Source: DASZMX01 sp035551475
Lineage (GTDB): Bacteria > Verrucomicrobiota > Verrucomicrobiia > Limisphaerales > Palsa-1400
NCBI GenBank assembly: GCA_035551475.1
Contig: DASZMX010000117.1
Span: forward strand, 1-18,756
Direction: 5' to 3'
Length of the DNA: 18,756 bases
A model generated the notes under the pieces. The model did not search any database, had not been told where the DNA came from, and saw only the letters and a program-made list of their open reading frames with translations. Below are positions 12,265 to 18,756 of this stretch, piece after piece (positions within the stretch are counted from its first letter, which is position 1; every line of letters starts with the position of its first letter). Made by a program: the position numbers and the translations under genes.

Positions 12265-12682
12265 GGCGTTCTATTTGCGCGTCATGCTGCTTTTGTTTTG
12301 TCCGTGTAGCTCCGAGCGAGCCGCAATGACGACGTGAAATCCATGCCCGGCAAGTTGCCGCGCTATTTCAAAACCGGGCCACGATTGGCTCCGGCAATTA
12401 AAACAGTCTTCGTGCATTCCTCCTTTATTGTGTGGTCAAAGCGCGGGCACGGCTTGCGTTTGGGCGCGGCTTACTCGCGCATTTCGGGAGTCACACTGAC
12501 GGCAACCAGTAATCCTTCTGGACTGAGCAGACGGGTATGCGGCTTGCGGCGTAATCTAGGGACCTTGAACCAGAAGACGCTGGCGTGCGGTTGGAATCGC
12601 CGACGATGGGCGACCGTGGACGAACGATTTCCGAGGGTGGAAGGTGTTGAAAAATCCCATCATTGCCGGGAGAATAGGGGGC
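12265..12682 (+). other. Long intergenic region before the Gfo/Idh/MocA operon
   Basis: These 418 nt separate the giant protein gene from the next start codon. Frames that cross it have no ribosome binding site, no family match and run into the following gene out of phase. No clear terminator or promoter pair is seen. Confidence 0.4.
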
Positions 12683-13912
12683 ATGACACGTCGAGATTTT
12701 ATTCGCGCGAGCGCGTTGGCGGCGGCTTTTCCCATGATTTCGCGAGGCCGGGTGTTGGGGGCGAACGACCGCATCGGCATTGGTTTTATCGGGGTGGGCG
12801 GACGGGGATCGACCCATGTGGCGACCGTGCAGCGGTTGATTGCCGGAGGCGAGAATGCGCAGATCGTGGCGGTGAACGACGCGTATCGCTATCGCCTGGA
12901 TGAAGCGGCGAAACCGACGGGGGCGGCGGCGTACATGAAGCATCGCGAGTTGCTCGCCAATCCGGCGGTGGATGTTGTGTGCATCGCCACGCCGGACCGC
13001 TTGCATGTTCCGCAGGCGCTGGATGCGATTCGCCAGGGCAAGGACGTGTATTGCGAAAAACCGATGGGGCACTGGACGCAATTCAATTTGAGCAAGCAGT
13101 TTTACGAGGAAACGACAAAACGGAAACGGATCGTGCAAATTGGCAACCAGGGGAATTCCTCGCCGGCCTGGCAGAAAGTCAAAGAGTTGGTGCAGCAAGG
13201 CGCCATCGGCCGCGTGCAAGTGGTGAATGCGGGGTTTTATCGCTATGGCGATTGGGGTGAGCGCATGCGCATTCCTGATCCGGATGCCGTGCCGGGCCCG
13301 GATCTGGACTGGGAAGCGTTTCTCGGGGACGCGCCAAAAGTCCCGTTCACCGTGCAGCGGTTTTTCAGTTGGCGAAAATATTTGGATTATGCGGGCGGCC
13401 CCTGCACGGATTTGTTGCCGCATTTGTTCACGCCTTTCGCCAGCGCCATTGGGTTGAAATTCCCCTCGCGGGTGGTCGCGTCGGGCGGCATTTTTAAATA
13501 CGACACCTATGATCGCGAAGTTCCCGACACGTTTAACATGTGCCTGGATTATCCCGAAAAACTTTCCGTGGTCATCGTTTCCACGCTGGCCAATAACTAC
13601 GTCAGCGAGCCCGCCATCCACGGCGACGAAGGCACGCTGACTTTGCAGAACCCCGGGGAGTGGAACGTCGGAATTGACTCGGTGACGGTGGTGCCGCGCG
13701 TGGGTGAGCGGACGGTTTACCCGATGAAAAAGAACGACGCGACCACCGCGCATTGGCAGAATTTTCTGCATTGCGTGCGCACGCGCGAAAAGCCGGTGAG
13801 CGATGTGGAATTCGGGCTGCACGTGCAGGCGGCGCTAAACATGGGAATGCTGAGTTTGTTGAAGGATAAAGTGGTCAAATATGATTTTGACCGGAACAAA
13901 ATCCTCGTTTGA
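12683..13912 (+). CDS. Tat-exported Gfo/Idh/MocA-family oxidoreductase
   Basis: This family catalyses NAD(P)-dependent oxidation or isomerisation of sugars and inositols. The 409-residue product starts with a Tat signal (TRRDFIRASALAAAFP), then a Rossmann fold with GIGFIGVGGRGSTH, the conserved EKP motif (YCEKPMGHW) and a C-terminal alpha/beta domain containing the FSWRKYLDYAGGPCTDLLPH segment typical of the Verrucomicrobia/Planctomycetes branch. I prefer the ATG at 12683 because the Tat motif follows at once; an upstream start at 12644 would add 13 residues with no role. It lies 3 nt before the DUF6807 gene, so the two form an operon. Periplasmic glycan or sugar processing is the likely setting; the substrate is unknown. 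Confidence 0.88.
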   Translation: MTRRDFIRASALAAAFPMISRGRVLGANDRIGIGFIGVGGRGSTHVATVQRLIAGGENAQIVAVNDAYRYRLDEAAKPTGAAAYMKHRELLANPAVDVVCIATPDRLHVPQALDAIRQGKDVYCEKPMGHWTQFNLSKQFYEETTKRKRIVQIGNQGNSSPAWQKVKELVQQGAIGRVQVVNAGFYRYGDWGERMRIPDPDAVPGPDLDWEAFLGDAPKVPFTVQRFFSWRKYLDYAGGPCTDLLPHLFTPFASAIGLKFPSRVVASGGIFKYDTYDREVPDTFNMCLDYPEKLSVVIVSTLANNYVSEPAIHGDEGTLTLQNPGEWNVGIDSVTVVPRVGERTVYPMKKNDATTAHWQNFLHCVRTREKPVSDVEFGLHVQAALNMGMLSLLKDKVVKYDFDRNKILV

Positions 13913-13915
13913 CGT

Positions 13916-14863
13916 ATGCGCTTTTTTTTCGCGCTGCTGGCGCTGGCGGCTTCGCTCACGAGCGCGCGCGCGCAAACGGTGACGGTGGAGGCGAGGACGC
14001 AGGAGAGCCAATGGACGATCAGTTACGAGGGCAAGCCAGTGTTGGTGTATGCGTTTGATCCGCAGAAGTTCAAGCCTTACGTCAAAGCGTTGAACACGCT
14101 GGAGGGCGAGGGCCCGCTGCGCGATGCGCCGGGCGACCATTTGCATCACCACGCGTTGATGTATGGGATCAACGTCAACGGCGTCAATTTTTGGGAGGAG
14201 AAATCCGGGTGCGGCGTCCAGAAGGTGGTGGAGTCAACCCCGCCGGAAATCGGGAGCGACGCGGACGGTCGGCCGCAAGCCAGGCTGAGGCAGGTCTTGT
14301 ATTGGCTGGCGCCGGCGGATGCATTTTTGCCGAAGTCCAATGCGCCCGCTTTGTTGATCGAACATCGCACGCTCGTTCTCACGCTGGACGCGGCGGCGCG
14401 CGAAACGGCCTTGCAATGGACGTCCGAGTTTGAAGTTGGAACCAAGACCAACCGCGTGACGCTGACGGGCGCGAACTACGACGGGTTGGGCATGCGGTTC
14501 CTGGTCGAATTGGACGCCGCGGCCACGCATCTCACGCCCGCGGGCCCCCTGGATTTGTCAAATAAACGTCAGGATGTATCAGCCCTTCCTTGGGAAGCGG
14601 TGGCTTTCGACCGTCCGCGGGCGCCGCTGACCATTGCGTTGTACGGGGCGGCGGGCAACGCGCGAGGCGAGTCGCGCTTTTTTGCCATGAAAGAGCCCTT
14701 CGCTTATTTATGCGCCACCCAAGGACTCGATAAAGAGGCGCTCGTGTATCAGCGCGGCGAACATTTTGTCCTGAATTATTTGGTCGTGCTTTATCCGGAT
14801 ATGAAGACGAAGGACGCCTTGGATGCGCGCGGCCGCCAATGGAAAGCTGCTTCGGCCCGGTAA
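13916..14863 (+). CDS. DUF6807 (PmoA-family) secreted protein
   Basis: The 315-residue product has a signal peptide (FFALLALAASLTSARA, cleaved near 20). The family signature HLHHHALMYGINVNGVNFW (about 79-97) is histidine-rich and may bind metal. These proteins are often annotated PmoA from a loose similarity to methane monooxygenase; they are not methane oxidation enzymes. In Planctomycetes and Verrucomicrobia they commonly sit beside Gfo/Idh/MocA oxidoreductases, as here (3-nt gap), which suggests a shared role in sugar or glycan breakdown. Function is not established. Confidence 0.82.
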   Translation: MRFFFALLALAASLTSARAQTVTVEARTQESQWTISYEGKPVLVYAFDPQKFKPYVKALNTLEGEGPLRDAPGDHLHHHALMYGINVNGVNFWEEKSGCGVQKVVESTPPEIGSDADGRPQARLRQVLYWLAPADAFLPKSNAPALLIEHRTLVLTLDAAARETALQWTSEFEVGTKTNRVTLTGANYDGLGMRFLVELDAAATHLTPAGPLDLSNKRQDVSALPWEAVAFDRPRAPLTIALYGAAGNARGESRFFAMKEPFAYLCATQGLDKEALVYQRGEHFVLNYLVVLYPDMKTKDALDARGRQWKAASAR

Positions 14864-14891
14864 CGCAGGGAAATTTTCCGGGCGTTTTTTT
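14864..14891 (+). terminator. Possible terminator after the DUF6807 gene
   Basis: An imperfect hairpin (CGC/GCG outside, GGGAAA/TTTTCC inside) is followed by seven T residues at 14885-14891, directly after the stop codon. Confidence 0.5.
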
Positions 14892-14931
14892 GAATTGGAG
14901 AGATGCGCCCGTCCGTTTTGTCAAATAATCA

Positions 14932-15663
14932 ATGGAGCCCGGCACAGTCTATATTCTTTTCGTCGTGTTCGTCGCGACGCTGGTCCGATCCGCTTTCGGA
15001 TTCGGCGAGGCCTTGCTGGCCGTGCCGTTGCTCGTGCTGCGCCTCCCTCTGCCGGTGGCGGCTCCGCTCGCGGTCCTGATCTCAATCACGATTGCGGGCT
15101 GCATCGTGGCGCAGGATTGGCGGCGGGTGCATTTCGAAAGCGCCGGCTGGCTGGTGTTCGCCACGCTCTTTGGCATTCCGCTGGGCTTGATGCTGCTGAC
15201 AAATCCGCACCAAGCGGCGGTCAAAATCGCGCTGGCGTTGGTGATTGTCTGCTTTTCTATCCTCTCGCTGTTCGGGCGACCGCCGGAACTTCAGTCGGAT
15301 AGCAAAGCATGGCTGATGGGTTGCGGGTTTGTGGCGGGAATTCTCGGCGGGGCCTACGGCATGAATGGGCCTCCCCTGGCGGTTTACGGCACAATGCGCC
15401 GCTGGTCGGCCCAGCATTTTCGCGCCACTTTGCAGGGATATTTTCTGCCGGCGAGCGCTCTGGGGATGTTGGGCTATTGGTGGCAGGGGCTTTGGACTTC
15501 CTCGGTCACCCATTATTATTTGCTCTCGTTGCCGGTCACAATTCCGGCCATCTGGCTTGGCCGCCTTGTCAATCACCGCCTGCCAATCGATCGGTTCCGA
15601 AAATATATCTACGGCGGCCTCATCATCATTGGGATTGTTTTGTTCCTGCAAGCCGCAAGCTGA
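14932..15663 (+). CDS. TauE/SafE-family (TSUP) membrane permease
   Basis: The 243-residue product is almost entirely hydrophobic, with about seven to eight membrane segments. The first segment is followed by SAFGFGEALLAVPLLVL, the family's N-terminal motif; the internal repeat shows GFVAGILGGAYGMNGPPLAVYG, the matching second-half motif. TSUP proteins export sulfite, sulfoacetate or related organosulfur anions across the inner membrane; the substrate here is unknown. No Shine-Dalgarno site is evident before ATG 14932. It follows a likely terminator, so it is probably a separate unit. Confidence 0.85.
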   Translation: MEPGTVYILFVVFVATLVRSAFGFGEALLAVPLLVLRLPLPVAAPLAVLISITIAGCIVAQDWRRVHFESAGWLVFATLFGIPLGLMLLTNPHQAAVKIALALVIVCFSILSLFGRPPELQSDSKAWLMGCGFVAGILGGAYGMNGPPLAVYGTMRRWSAQHFRATLQGYFLPASALGMLGYWWQGLWTSSVTHYYLLSLPVTIPAIWLGRLVNHRLPIDRFRKYIYGGLIIIGIVLFLQAAS

Positions 15664-15741
15664 GATAAGGGCTCCCGCCTTCATGTTTTTGGCGCCCTTA
15701 AACTTCCTGTTCGCTCCTCCGACAAAAAAGCGGTATGCGAT

Positions 15742-15786
15742 ATATTAACGATTAATATTGTATAACGTATATTGCTGGATTATAGT
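15742..15786 (+). promoter_or_regulatory. hipBA promoter with operator-like palindromes
   Basis: TTGTAT (15758-15763) and TATAGT (15781-15786) are spaced by 17 nt. The inverted repeat ATATTAA-CGA-TTAATAT (15742-15758) touches the -35 box, and a second, TATA-ACG-TATA (15761-15771), lies between the boxes. Repressor binding here by the HipB-like protein would give autoregulation (inference). The predicted transcript start is only about 5 nt before the hipB start codon. Confidence 0.6.
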
Positions 15787-15797
15787 CTTTATGCGTT

Positions 15798-16043
15798 ATG
15801 AGAGAATATGCCATCAACAGTTCGCAGCAGTTGGGAAAAGTCCTGCGCGGATTTAGGAAAGAGCAGCGGCTTTCCCAGGCATCTGCCGGCGCGAAAGTTG
15901 GGCTCGCTCAAAATGCCGTGTCGCAAATTGAGGCTGATCCTGGACGCGCGGGCCTGGCGCGGGTGTTGAAACTGATGGCCGCGCTTAACATCGAGGTGGT
16001 CGTGCGCTTGAAGGAGACCGCGAAGCGCCATTCAGAGTGGTGA
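15798..16043 (+). CDS. hipB: HipB-type antitoxin (XRE family)
   Basis: The 81-residue product has a Cro/C1-type helix-turn-helix: LGKVLRGFRKEQRLSQASAG, then KVGLAQNAVSQIEADPGR (about 12-50). The C-terminal strand EVVVRLKE is typical of HipB dimers. HipB neutralises the HipA kinase and represses the operon by binding palindromes upstream. There is no ribosome binding site and the predicted transcript start lies 5 nt upstream, so the message may be nearly leaderless. The hipA gene follows after 3 nt. Confidence 0.85.
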   Translation: MREYAINSSQQLGKVLRGFRKEQRLSQASAGAKVGLAQNAVSQIEADPGRAGLARVLKLMAALNIEVVVRLKETAKRHSEW

Positions 16044-16046
16044 TTT

Positions 16047-17366
16047 ATGGGGCGTCGCAGAAAATATCATCAGCTGGCAGTCTGGATGAATGGCGAACGA
16101 GTCGGGGAGTGGCGCGTGACGGGGGCGGGGCACGAATTTGTTTACATGGACGAGTGGCTTTCCGCAGCGGCGGCGAGGCCTATTTCGATGTCGCTTCCAC
16201 TGCGGCCGTCACAGGAGCCGTATCGGCATGGCGTGGAGGCGTTCTTTGACAATCTTCTTCCCGACAACCGGGAGATCAGAGAGAGAATACAAAGACGCTA
16301 CCGCACGAGTTCAACTGGAGCCTTCGATCTCTTGCAGGAAATCGGTCGCGATTGCGTGGGAGCTCTGCAATTGGCGCCAATGGACGAAACTCCGTCCTCT
16401 GTTCGTCAAATTACGAGCGAACGCCTGATGCCGGGGGAGGTGGAGCGAATTCTGAAAGAGACCCTGGCGCCGATCCCGACCATGGATTTTCCCGGCGACA
16501 CTTTTCGAATTTCGCTCGCTGGCGCGCAGGAAAAGACGGCCTTGCTTTGGCGGGGTGGCGCATGGCATCGCCCAACTTTGGCCACCCCCTCGACGCACAT
16601 CATCAAATTGCCCATGGGGGTGAATCCCCAAGGCATTGACTTATCAACCTCCGTCGAGAATGAATGGCTCTGCGCCCAGATCGTGAAGGCCTACGGCATT
16701 GCGGTGGCCGCTTGTCGAATGCTGTCATTCGGCGAATTCAAGACGCTCGTCGTTGAAAGATTTGACCGGAAGTTAGCGGCCAACGGCAAATATTATTTGC
16801 GATTGCCGCAGGAAGATCTTTGCCAGGCGACCGCAACGCCTCCGTCTTTGAAATATGAAAGCGATGGCGGCCCAGGAATCGCCGCCGCCATGGATATGCT
16901 GCTCGGTTCTGAGCGCGCCGCGGAAGATCGTCGCGATTTTATGCGAACACAGGTTGTATTCTGGATGCTGGCGGCCATCGATGGTCACGCAAAAAACTTC
17001 AGTATTTTTCTATGGCCCGGAGGCTCTTATTCACTCACGCCGCGGTATGACGTTTTATCCGCCTATCCGATTCTGGGCCACGGTCGCGGAAAGCTCGCTC
17101 CTGAGAAAATTCGCATGGCGATGGCTGTGGTCGGAAATAACCGGCATTATCGATGGAGGGAAATTGAAGCTCGCCATTGGCTCGAGACGGCAAAGCGTCA
17201 CGGCCTTCCTGGCATGCCGCAAATCATTGCCGACCTGGTTGAGGCAACCCCGCGGGTAATTGCTGAGGTTGGGGCGGCGTTGCCTGCTGGCTTTCCGGCC
17301 AGGATTGCTGACGCCATCATCGATGGGGTTGCGGCAGCCGCGAAGAAGCTGCGCATGCAACTCTAA
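16047..17366 (+). CDS. hipA: HipA-type serine/threonine kinase toxin
   Basis: HipA phosphorylates a target (glutamyl-tRNA synthetase in E. coli), halting translation and inducing persistence. The 439-residue product is full length. It has the N-terminal HipA subdomain (about 5-110), the loop SLAGAQEKTALL (156-167) with Ser156 matching the autophosphorylated Ser150 of E. coli, the catalytic DGHAKN (312-317) and the metal-binding Asp335 in RYDV. All key residues are present, so the toxin should be active. Some relatives phosphorylate other aminoacyl-tRNA synthetases; the target here is not shown by sequence. It is co-transcribed with hipB. Confidence 0.9.
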   Translation: MGRRRKYHQLAVWMNGERVGEWRVTGAGHEFVYMDEWLSAAAARPISMSLPLRPSQEPYRHGVEAFFDNLLPDNREIRERIQRRYRTSSTGAFDLLQEIGRDCVGALQLAPMDETPSSVRQITSERLMPGEVERILKETLAPIPTMDFPGDTFRISLAGAQEKTALLWRGGAWHRPTLATPSTHIIKLPMGVNPQGIDLSTSVENEWLCAQIVKAYGIAVAACRMLSFGEFKTLVVERFDRKLAANGKYYLRLPQEDLCQATATPPSLKYESDGGPGIAAAMDMLLGSERAAEDRRDFMRTQVVFWMLAAIDGHAKNFSIFLWPGGSYSLTPRYDVLSAYPILGHGRGKLAPEKIRMAMAVVGNNRHYRWREIEARHWLETAKRHGLPGMPQIIADLVEATPRVIAEVGAALPAGFPARIADAIIDGVAAAAKKLRMQL

Positions 17367-17442
17367 ATCTTGGTTCGTTCCGGCCGCGTTCGCGATTTGC
17401 ATTGACCGCGCGCGCAAACAAGTTCAAACAACGCCGCGATTC

Positions 17443-18459
17443 ATGCCGATCAAAGCTGTCAGAACCGATCGTGAACTCGAGTGCCCGCGTCTGGACGCCG
17501 GCTTGCGCGCGCGGGGACTGCAACTCGTCACGCTGCCCTCGGAAATCTCCGAGGAGGCCCTGGTCGCGGAGGTGGCGGAGGCGGAATTGCTGCTCATGTG
17601 TTACACCCGGATCACCGCGCGGGTGATCGAGGCCGCGCCGCGGTTGCGCGGGATTGTCAAATATGGGGTGGGGGTGGATGCGATTGACTTTGAGGCGGCC
17701 GCGCGACGCCGGGTTCCGGTCGTGAATGTCCCCGAATATGCCGAGGAAACGGTGGCCGAAGGCGCGTTTGCCCTGATGATTGCCTTGGCGCGCAAGCTTT
17801 GCGCTTTGGATGGCGAAATGAAAAAAGCCGGCTGGGCCTGGCCAACGGCCCGGTGGCTGGGGCATGACCTCGCTGGAAATACTCTGGCGCTGATCGGCGT
17901 GGGCCGCATTGGGCGCAGCCTCGCCCGCATGGCCGTCGCCGGCTTTCGCATGCGTGTGATGGGTTATGATCCATTTGTTGACAGCGAAACAATGCGGCGC
18001 GCCGGGGTGGAGAAATATGATTCCCTCGCGGACATTTTGCCTCGGGCCGACTTCGTTTCCTTGCATGCCACGCTTAATCCTAAAACGCGGCATCTCCTCG
18101 GCGCCAACGAACTTGCCCTGATGAAACCGTCCGCGATTCTGATCAATGTTTCGCGCGGCGCCTTGGTGGACGAAGCCGCGCTCGTCGCGGCGCTTCTCTC
18201 CCAGCGCATCGGCGGCGCCGGTCTCGATGTTTTTTCCCAGGAGCCGCTCTCGCTCTGCGGCCACCCGCTCAGCCCGCTCTTTGCTTTGCCGAATGTTGTG
18301 CTCACGCCGCATCTCACGTTTTACACGCACGAAGCCATGACGCGATTGGAAGATGAAACCCTCCAGCGTTGCGATGAACTCCTCGCCGTACGCCCTGTCC
18401 TCGTAAAATCTCACGATTCCCGGCTCCGCCGCCAAACGCACGGCGTTAGATTCATTTGA
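17443..18459 (+). CDS. D-2-hydroxyacid dehydrogenase (phosphoglycerate dehydrogenase-like)
   Basis: The 338-residue NAD-dependent enzyme has the dinucleotide fold GVGRIG (152-157) and the catalytic triad Arg238 (NVSRGALVDE), Glu267 (DVFSQEP) and His290 (TPHLTFYTHEA). The N-terminal part includes VKYGVGVDAID, typical of the serA/hydroxypyruvate reductase branch. There is no C-terminal ACT domain, so it is not a classical regulated SerA. I chose ATG 17443 because homologous sequence begins there; an upstream in-frame start at 17260 would overlap the hipA gene by over 100 nt. It may act in serine or glyoxylate/hydroxypyruvate metabolism; the substrate is not certain. Confidence 0.85.
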   Translation: MPIKAVRTDRELECPRLDAGLRARGLQLVTLPSEISEEALVAEVAEAELLLMCYTRITARVIEAAPRLRGIVKYGVGVDAIDFEAAARRRVPVVNVPEYAEETVAEGAFALMIALARKLCALDGEMKKAGWAWPTARWLGHDLAGNTLALIGVGRIGRSLARMAVAGFRMRVMGYDPFVDSETMRRAGVEKYDSLADILPRADFVSLHATLNPKTRHLLGANELALMKPSAILINVSRGALVDEAALVAALLSQRIGGAGLDVFSQEPLSLCGHPLSPLFALPNVVLTPHLTFYTHEAMTRLEDETLQRCDELLAVRPVLVKSHDSRLRRQTHGVRFI

Positions 18460-18756
18460 CCGGCAAATTTCTAGGTTCACAAACCAGCCCGCAAATCCAA
18501 CAAAGTAGGGCGTCAAACTAAGGGAGGTTCGGTCCTTTGATCGGCCGTGTGGCGCAAAACCGCCCACGCTTTCTCTTGGCACTTTGTCGCATCGTCCGAT
18601 GAACTCCGCATTTGAAGATTTAAGCGACTTCATCTTTGTGGTTCGCATGAGATGTGACAAAAAGATCAACTTTGTTTCCACCTTTTAATGCTCTTGACGA
18701 ATTGACGGCTTTCCGGCTTTGTTGTCTGCTGTACACGCTTTTTGGCGGCTCAGGCG
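18460..18756. other. Non-coding right end
   Basis: No frame with a ribosome binding site or recognisable family is seen, and no tRNA fold. A gene may begin beyond the window edge. Confidence 0.4.

Noticed and set aside
12491..13822. 443-codon frame antisense to the Gfo/Idh/MocA gene
   Set aside because: It is a shadow frame produced by the codon bias of a clear gene on the other strand; the sequence is rich in His and Arg with no domain.
16047..17366. HipA as the toxin for which the tRNA array is a decoy
   Set aside because: HipA acts on aminoacyl-tRNA synthetases rather than tRNAs, and it lies over 10 kb away with unrelated genes between; nothing in the sequence links them.
17317..18681. 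454-codon frame antisense to the dehydrogenase gene
   Set aside because: It is a shadow of the plus-strand gene with its conserved catalytic residues; there is no start signal or family.

Overview
The window looks like chromosomal DNA of a Verrucomicrobiota bacterium, probably of the Pedosphaera/Limisphaerales type. This rests on a giant exported protein with autotransporter-type strand repeats and discoidin-like domains, a Tat-exported Gfo/Idh/MocA oxidoreductase next to a DUF6807 protein, and a lipoprotein with a pseudopilin-G-like end. No rRNA or phage structural gene is seen, so the assignment is an inference.

The left third (about 214-5720) is the unusual part. On the minus strand I can fold 22 tRNA or tRNA-like genes: 15 in a tight block at 3629-5116 (spacers mostly 0-14 nt), three at 2354-2629 and four at 214-536. 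Eighteen encode their own CCA. They form nearly one tRNA per amino acid: Ala, Arg x2, Asn, Asp, Glu, Gly x2-3, His, Ile, Lys, Met, Phe, Pro, Ser, Thr, Trp and Tyr are readable; Leu, Val and Gln are doubtful; Cys was not found. These are not ordinary tRNAs. In nearly every T-loop U55 is replaced by G, so TTC reads NGC. The D-loop GG is usually replaced by GC, six members lack U33 (five have C33, one has it deleted), and some lack a D-arm. Several aminoacylation identity elements survive (G3:U70 in Ala, G-1:C73 in His, C1:G72 with A73 in Pro). I read this as a dedicated set of non-ribosomal or altered-elbow tRNAs, not random decay.

A promoter at 5696-5725 (minus) appears to drive a folded leader. 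Its closing strand can pair either upstream or with the 5' arm of an intrinsic terminator at 5451-5488. A second hairpin plus U-run stands just before the first tRNA. Between the tRNA blocks lie plus-strand or broken genes: a GspG-like lipoprotein, a SUKH (SMI1/KNR4) protein, a broken Ro60/TROVE RNA-binding protein gene and a broken ankyrin gene. Ro60 is known to bind tRNA-mimicking Y RNAs, so its remnant beside a tRNA-like array is suggestive. A 51-codon basic ORF sits inside the array.

From 5820 to 7770 (minus) come a broken VOC/glyoxalase gene, an AlkB-type dioxygenase and a secreted HExxH protein; the last two overlap in one operon. From 8041 (plus) come the 1407-residue exported protein, the Gfo/Idh/MocA + DUF6807 pair, a TauE/SafE permease, a hipBA toxin-antitoxin pair with its own operator/promoter, and a D-2-hydroxyacid dehydrogenase. 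The right end (18460-18756) holds no gene I can support.
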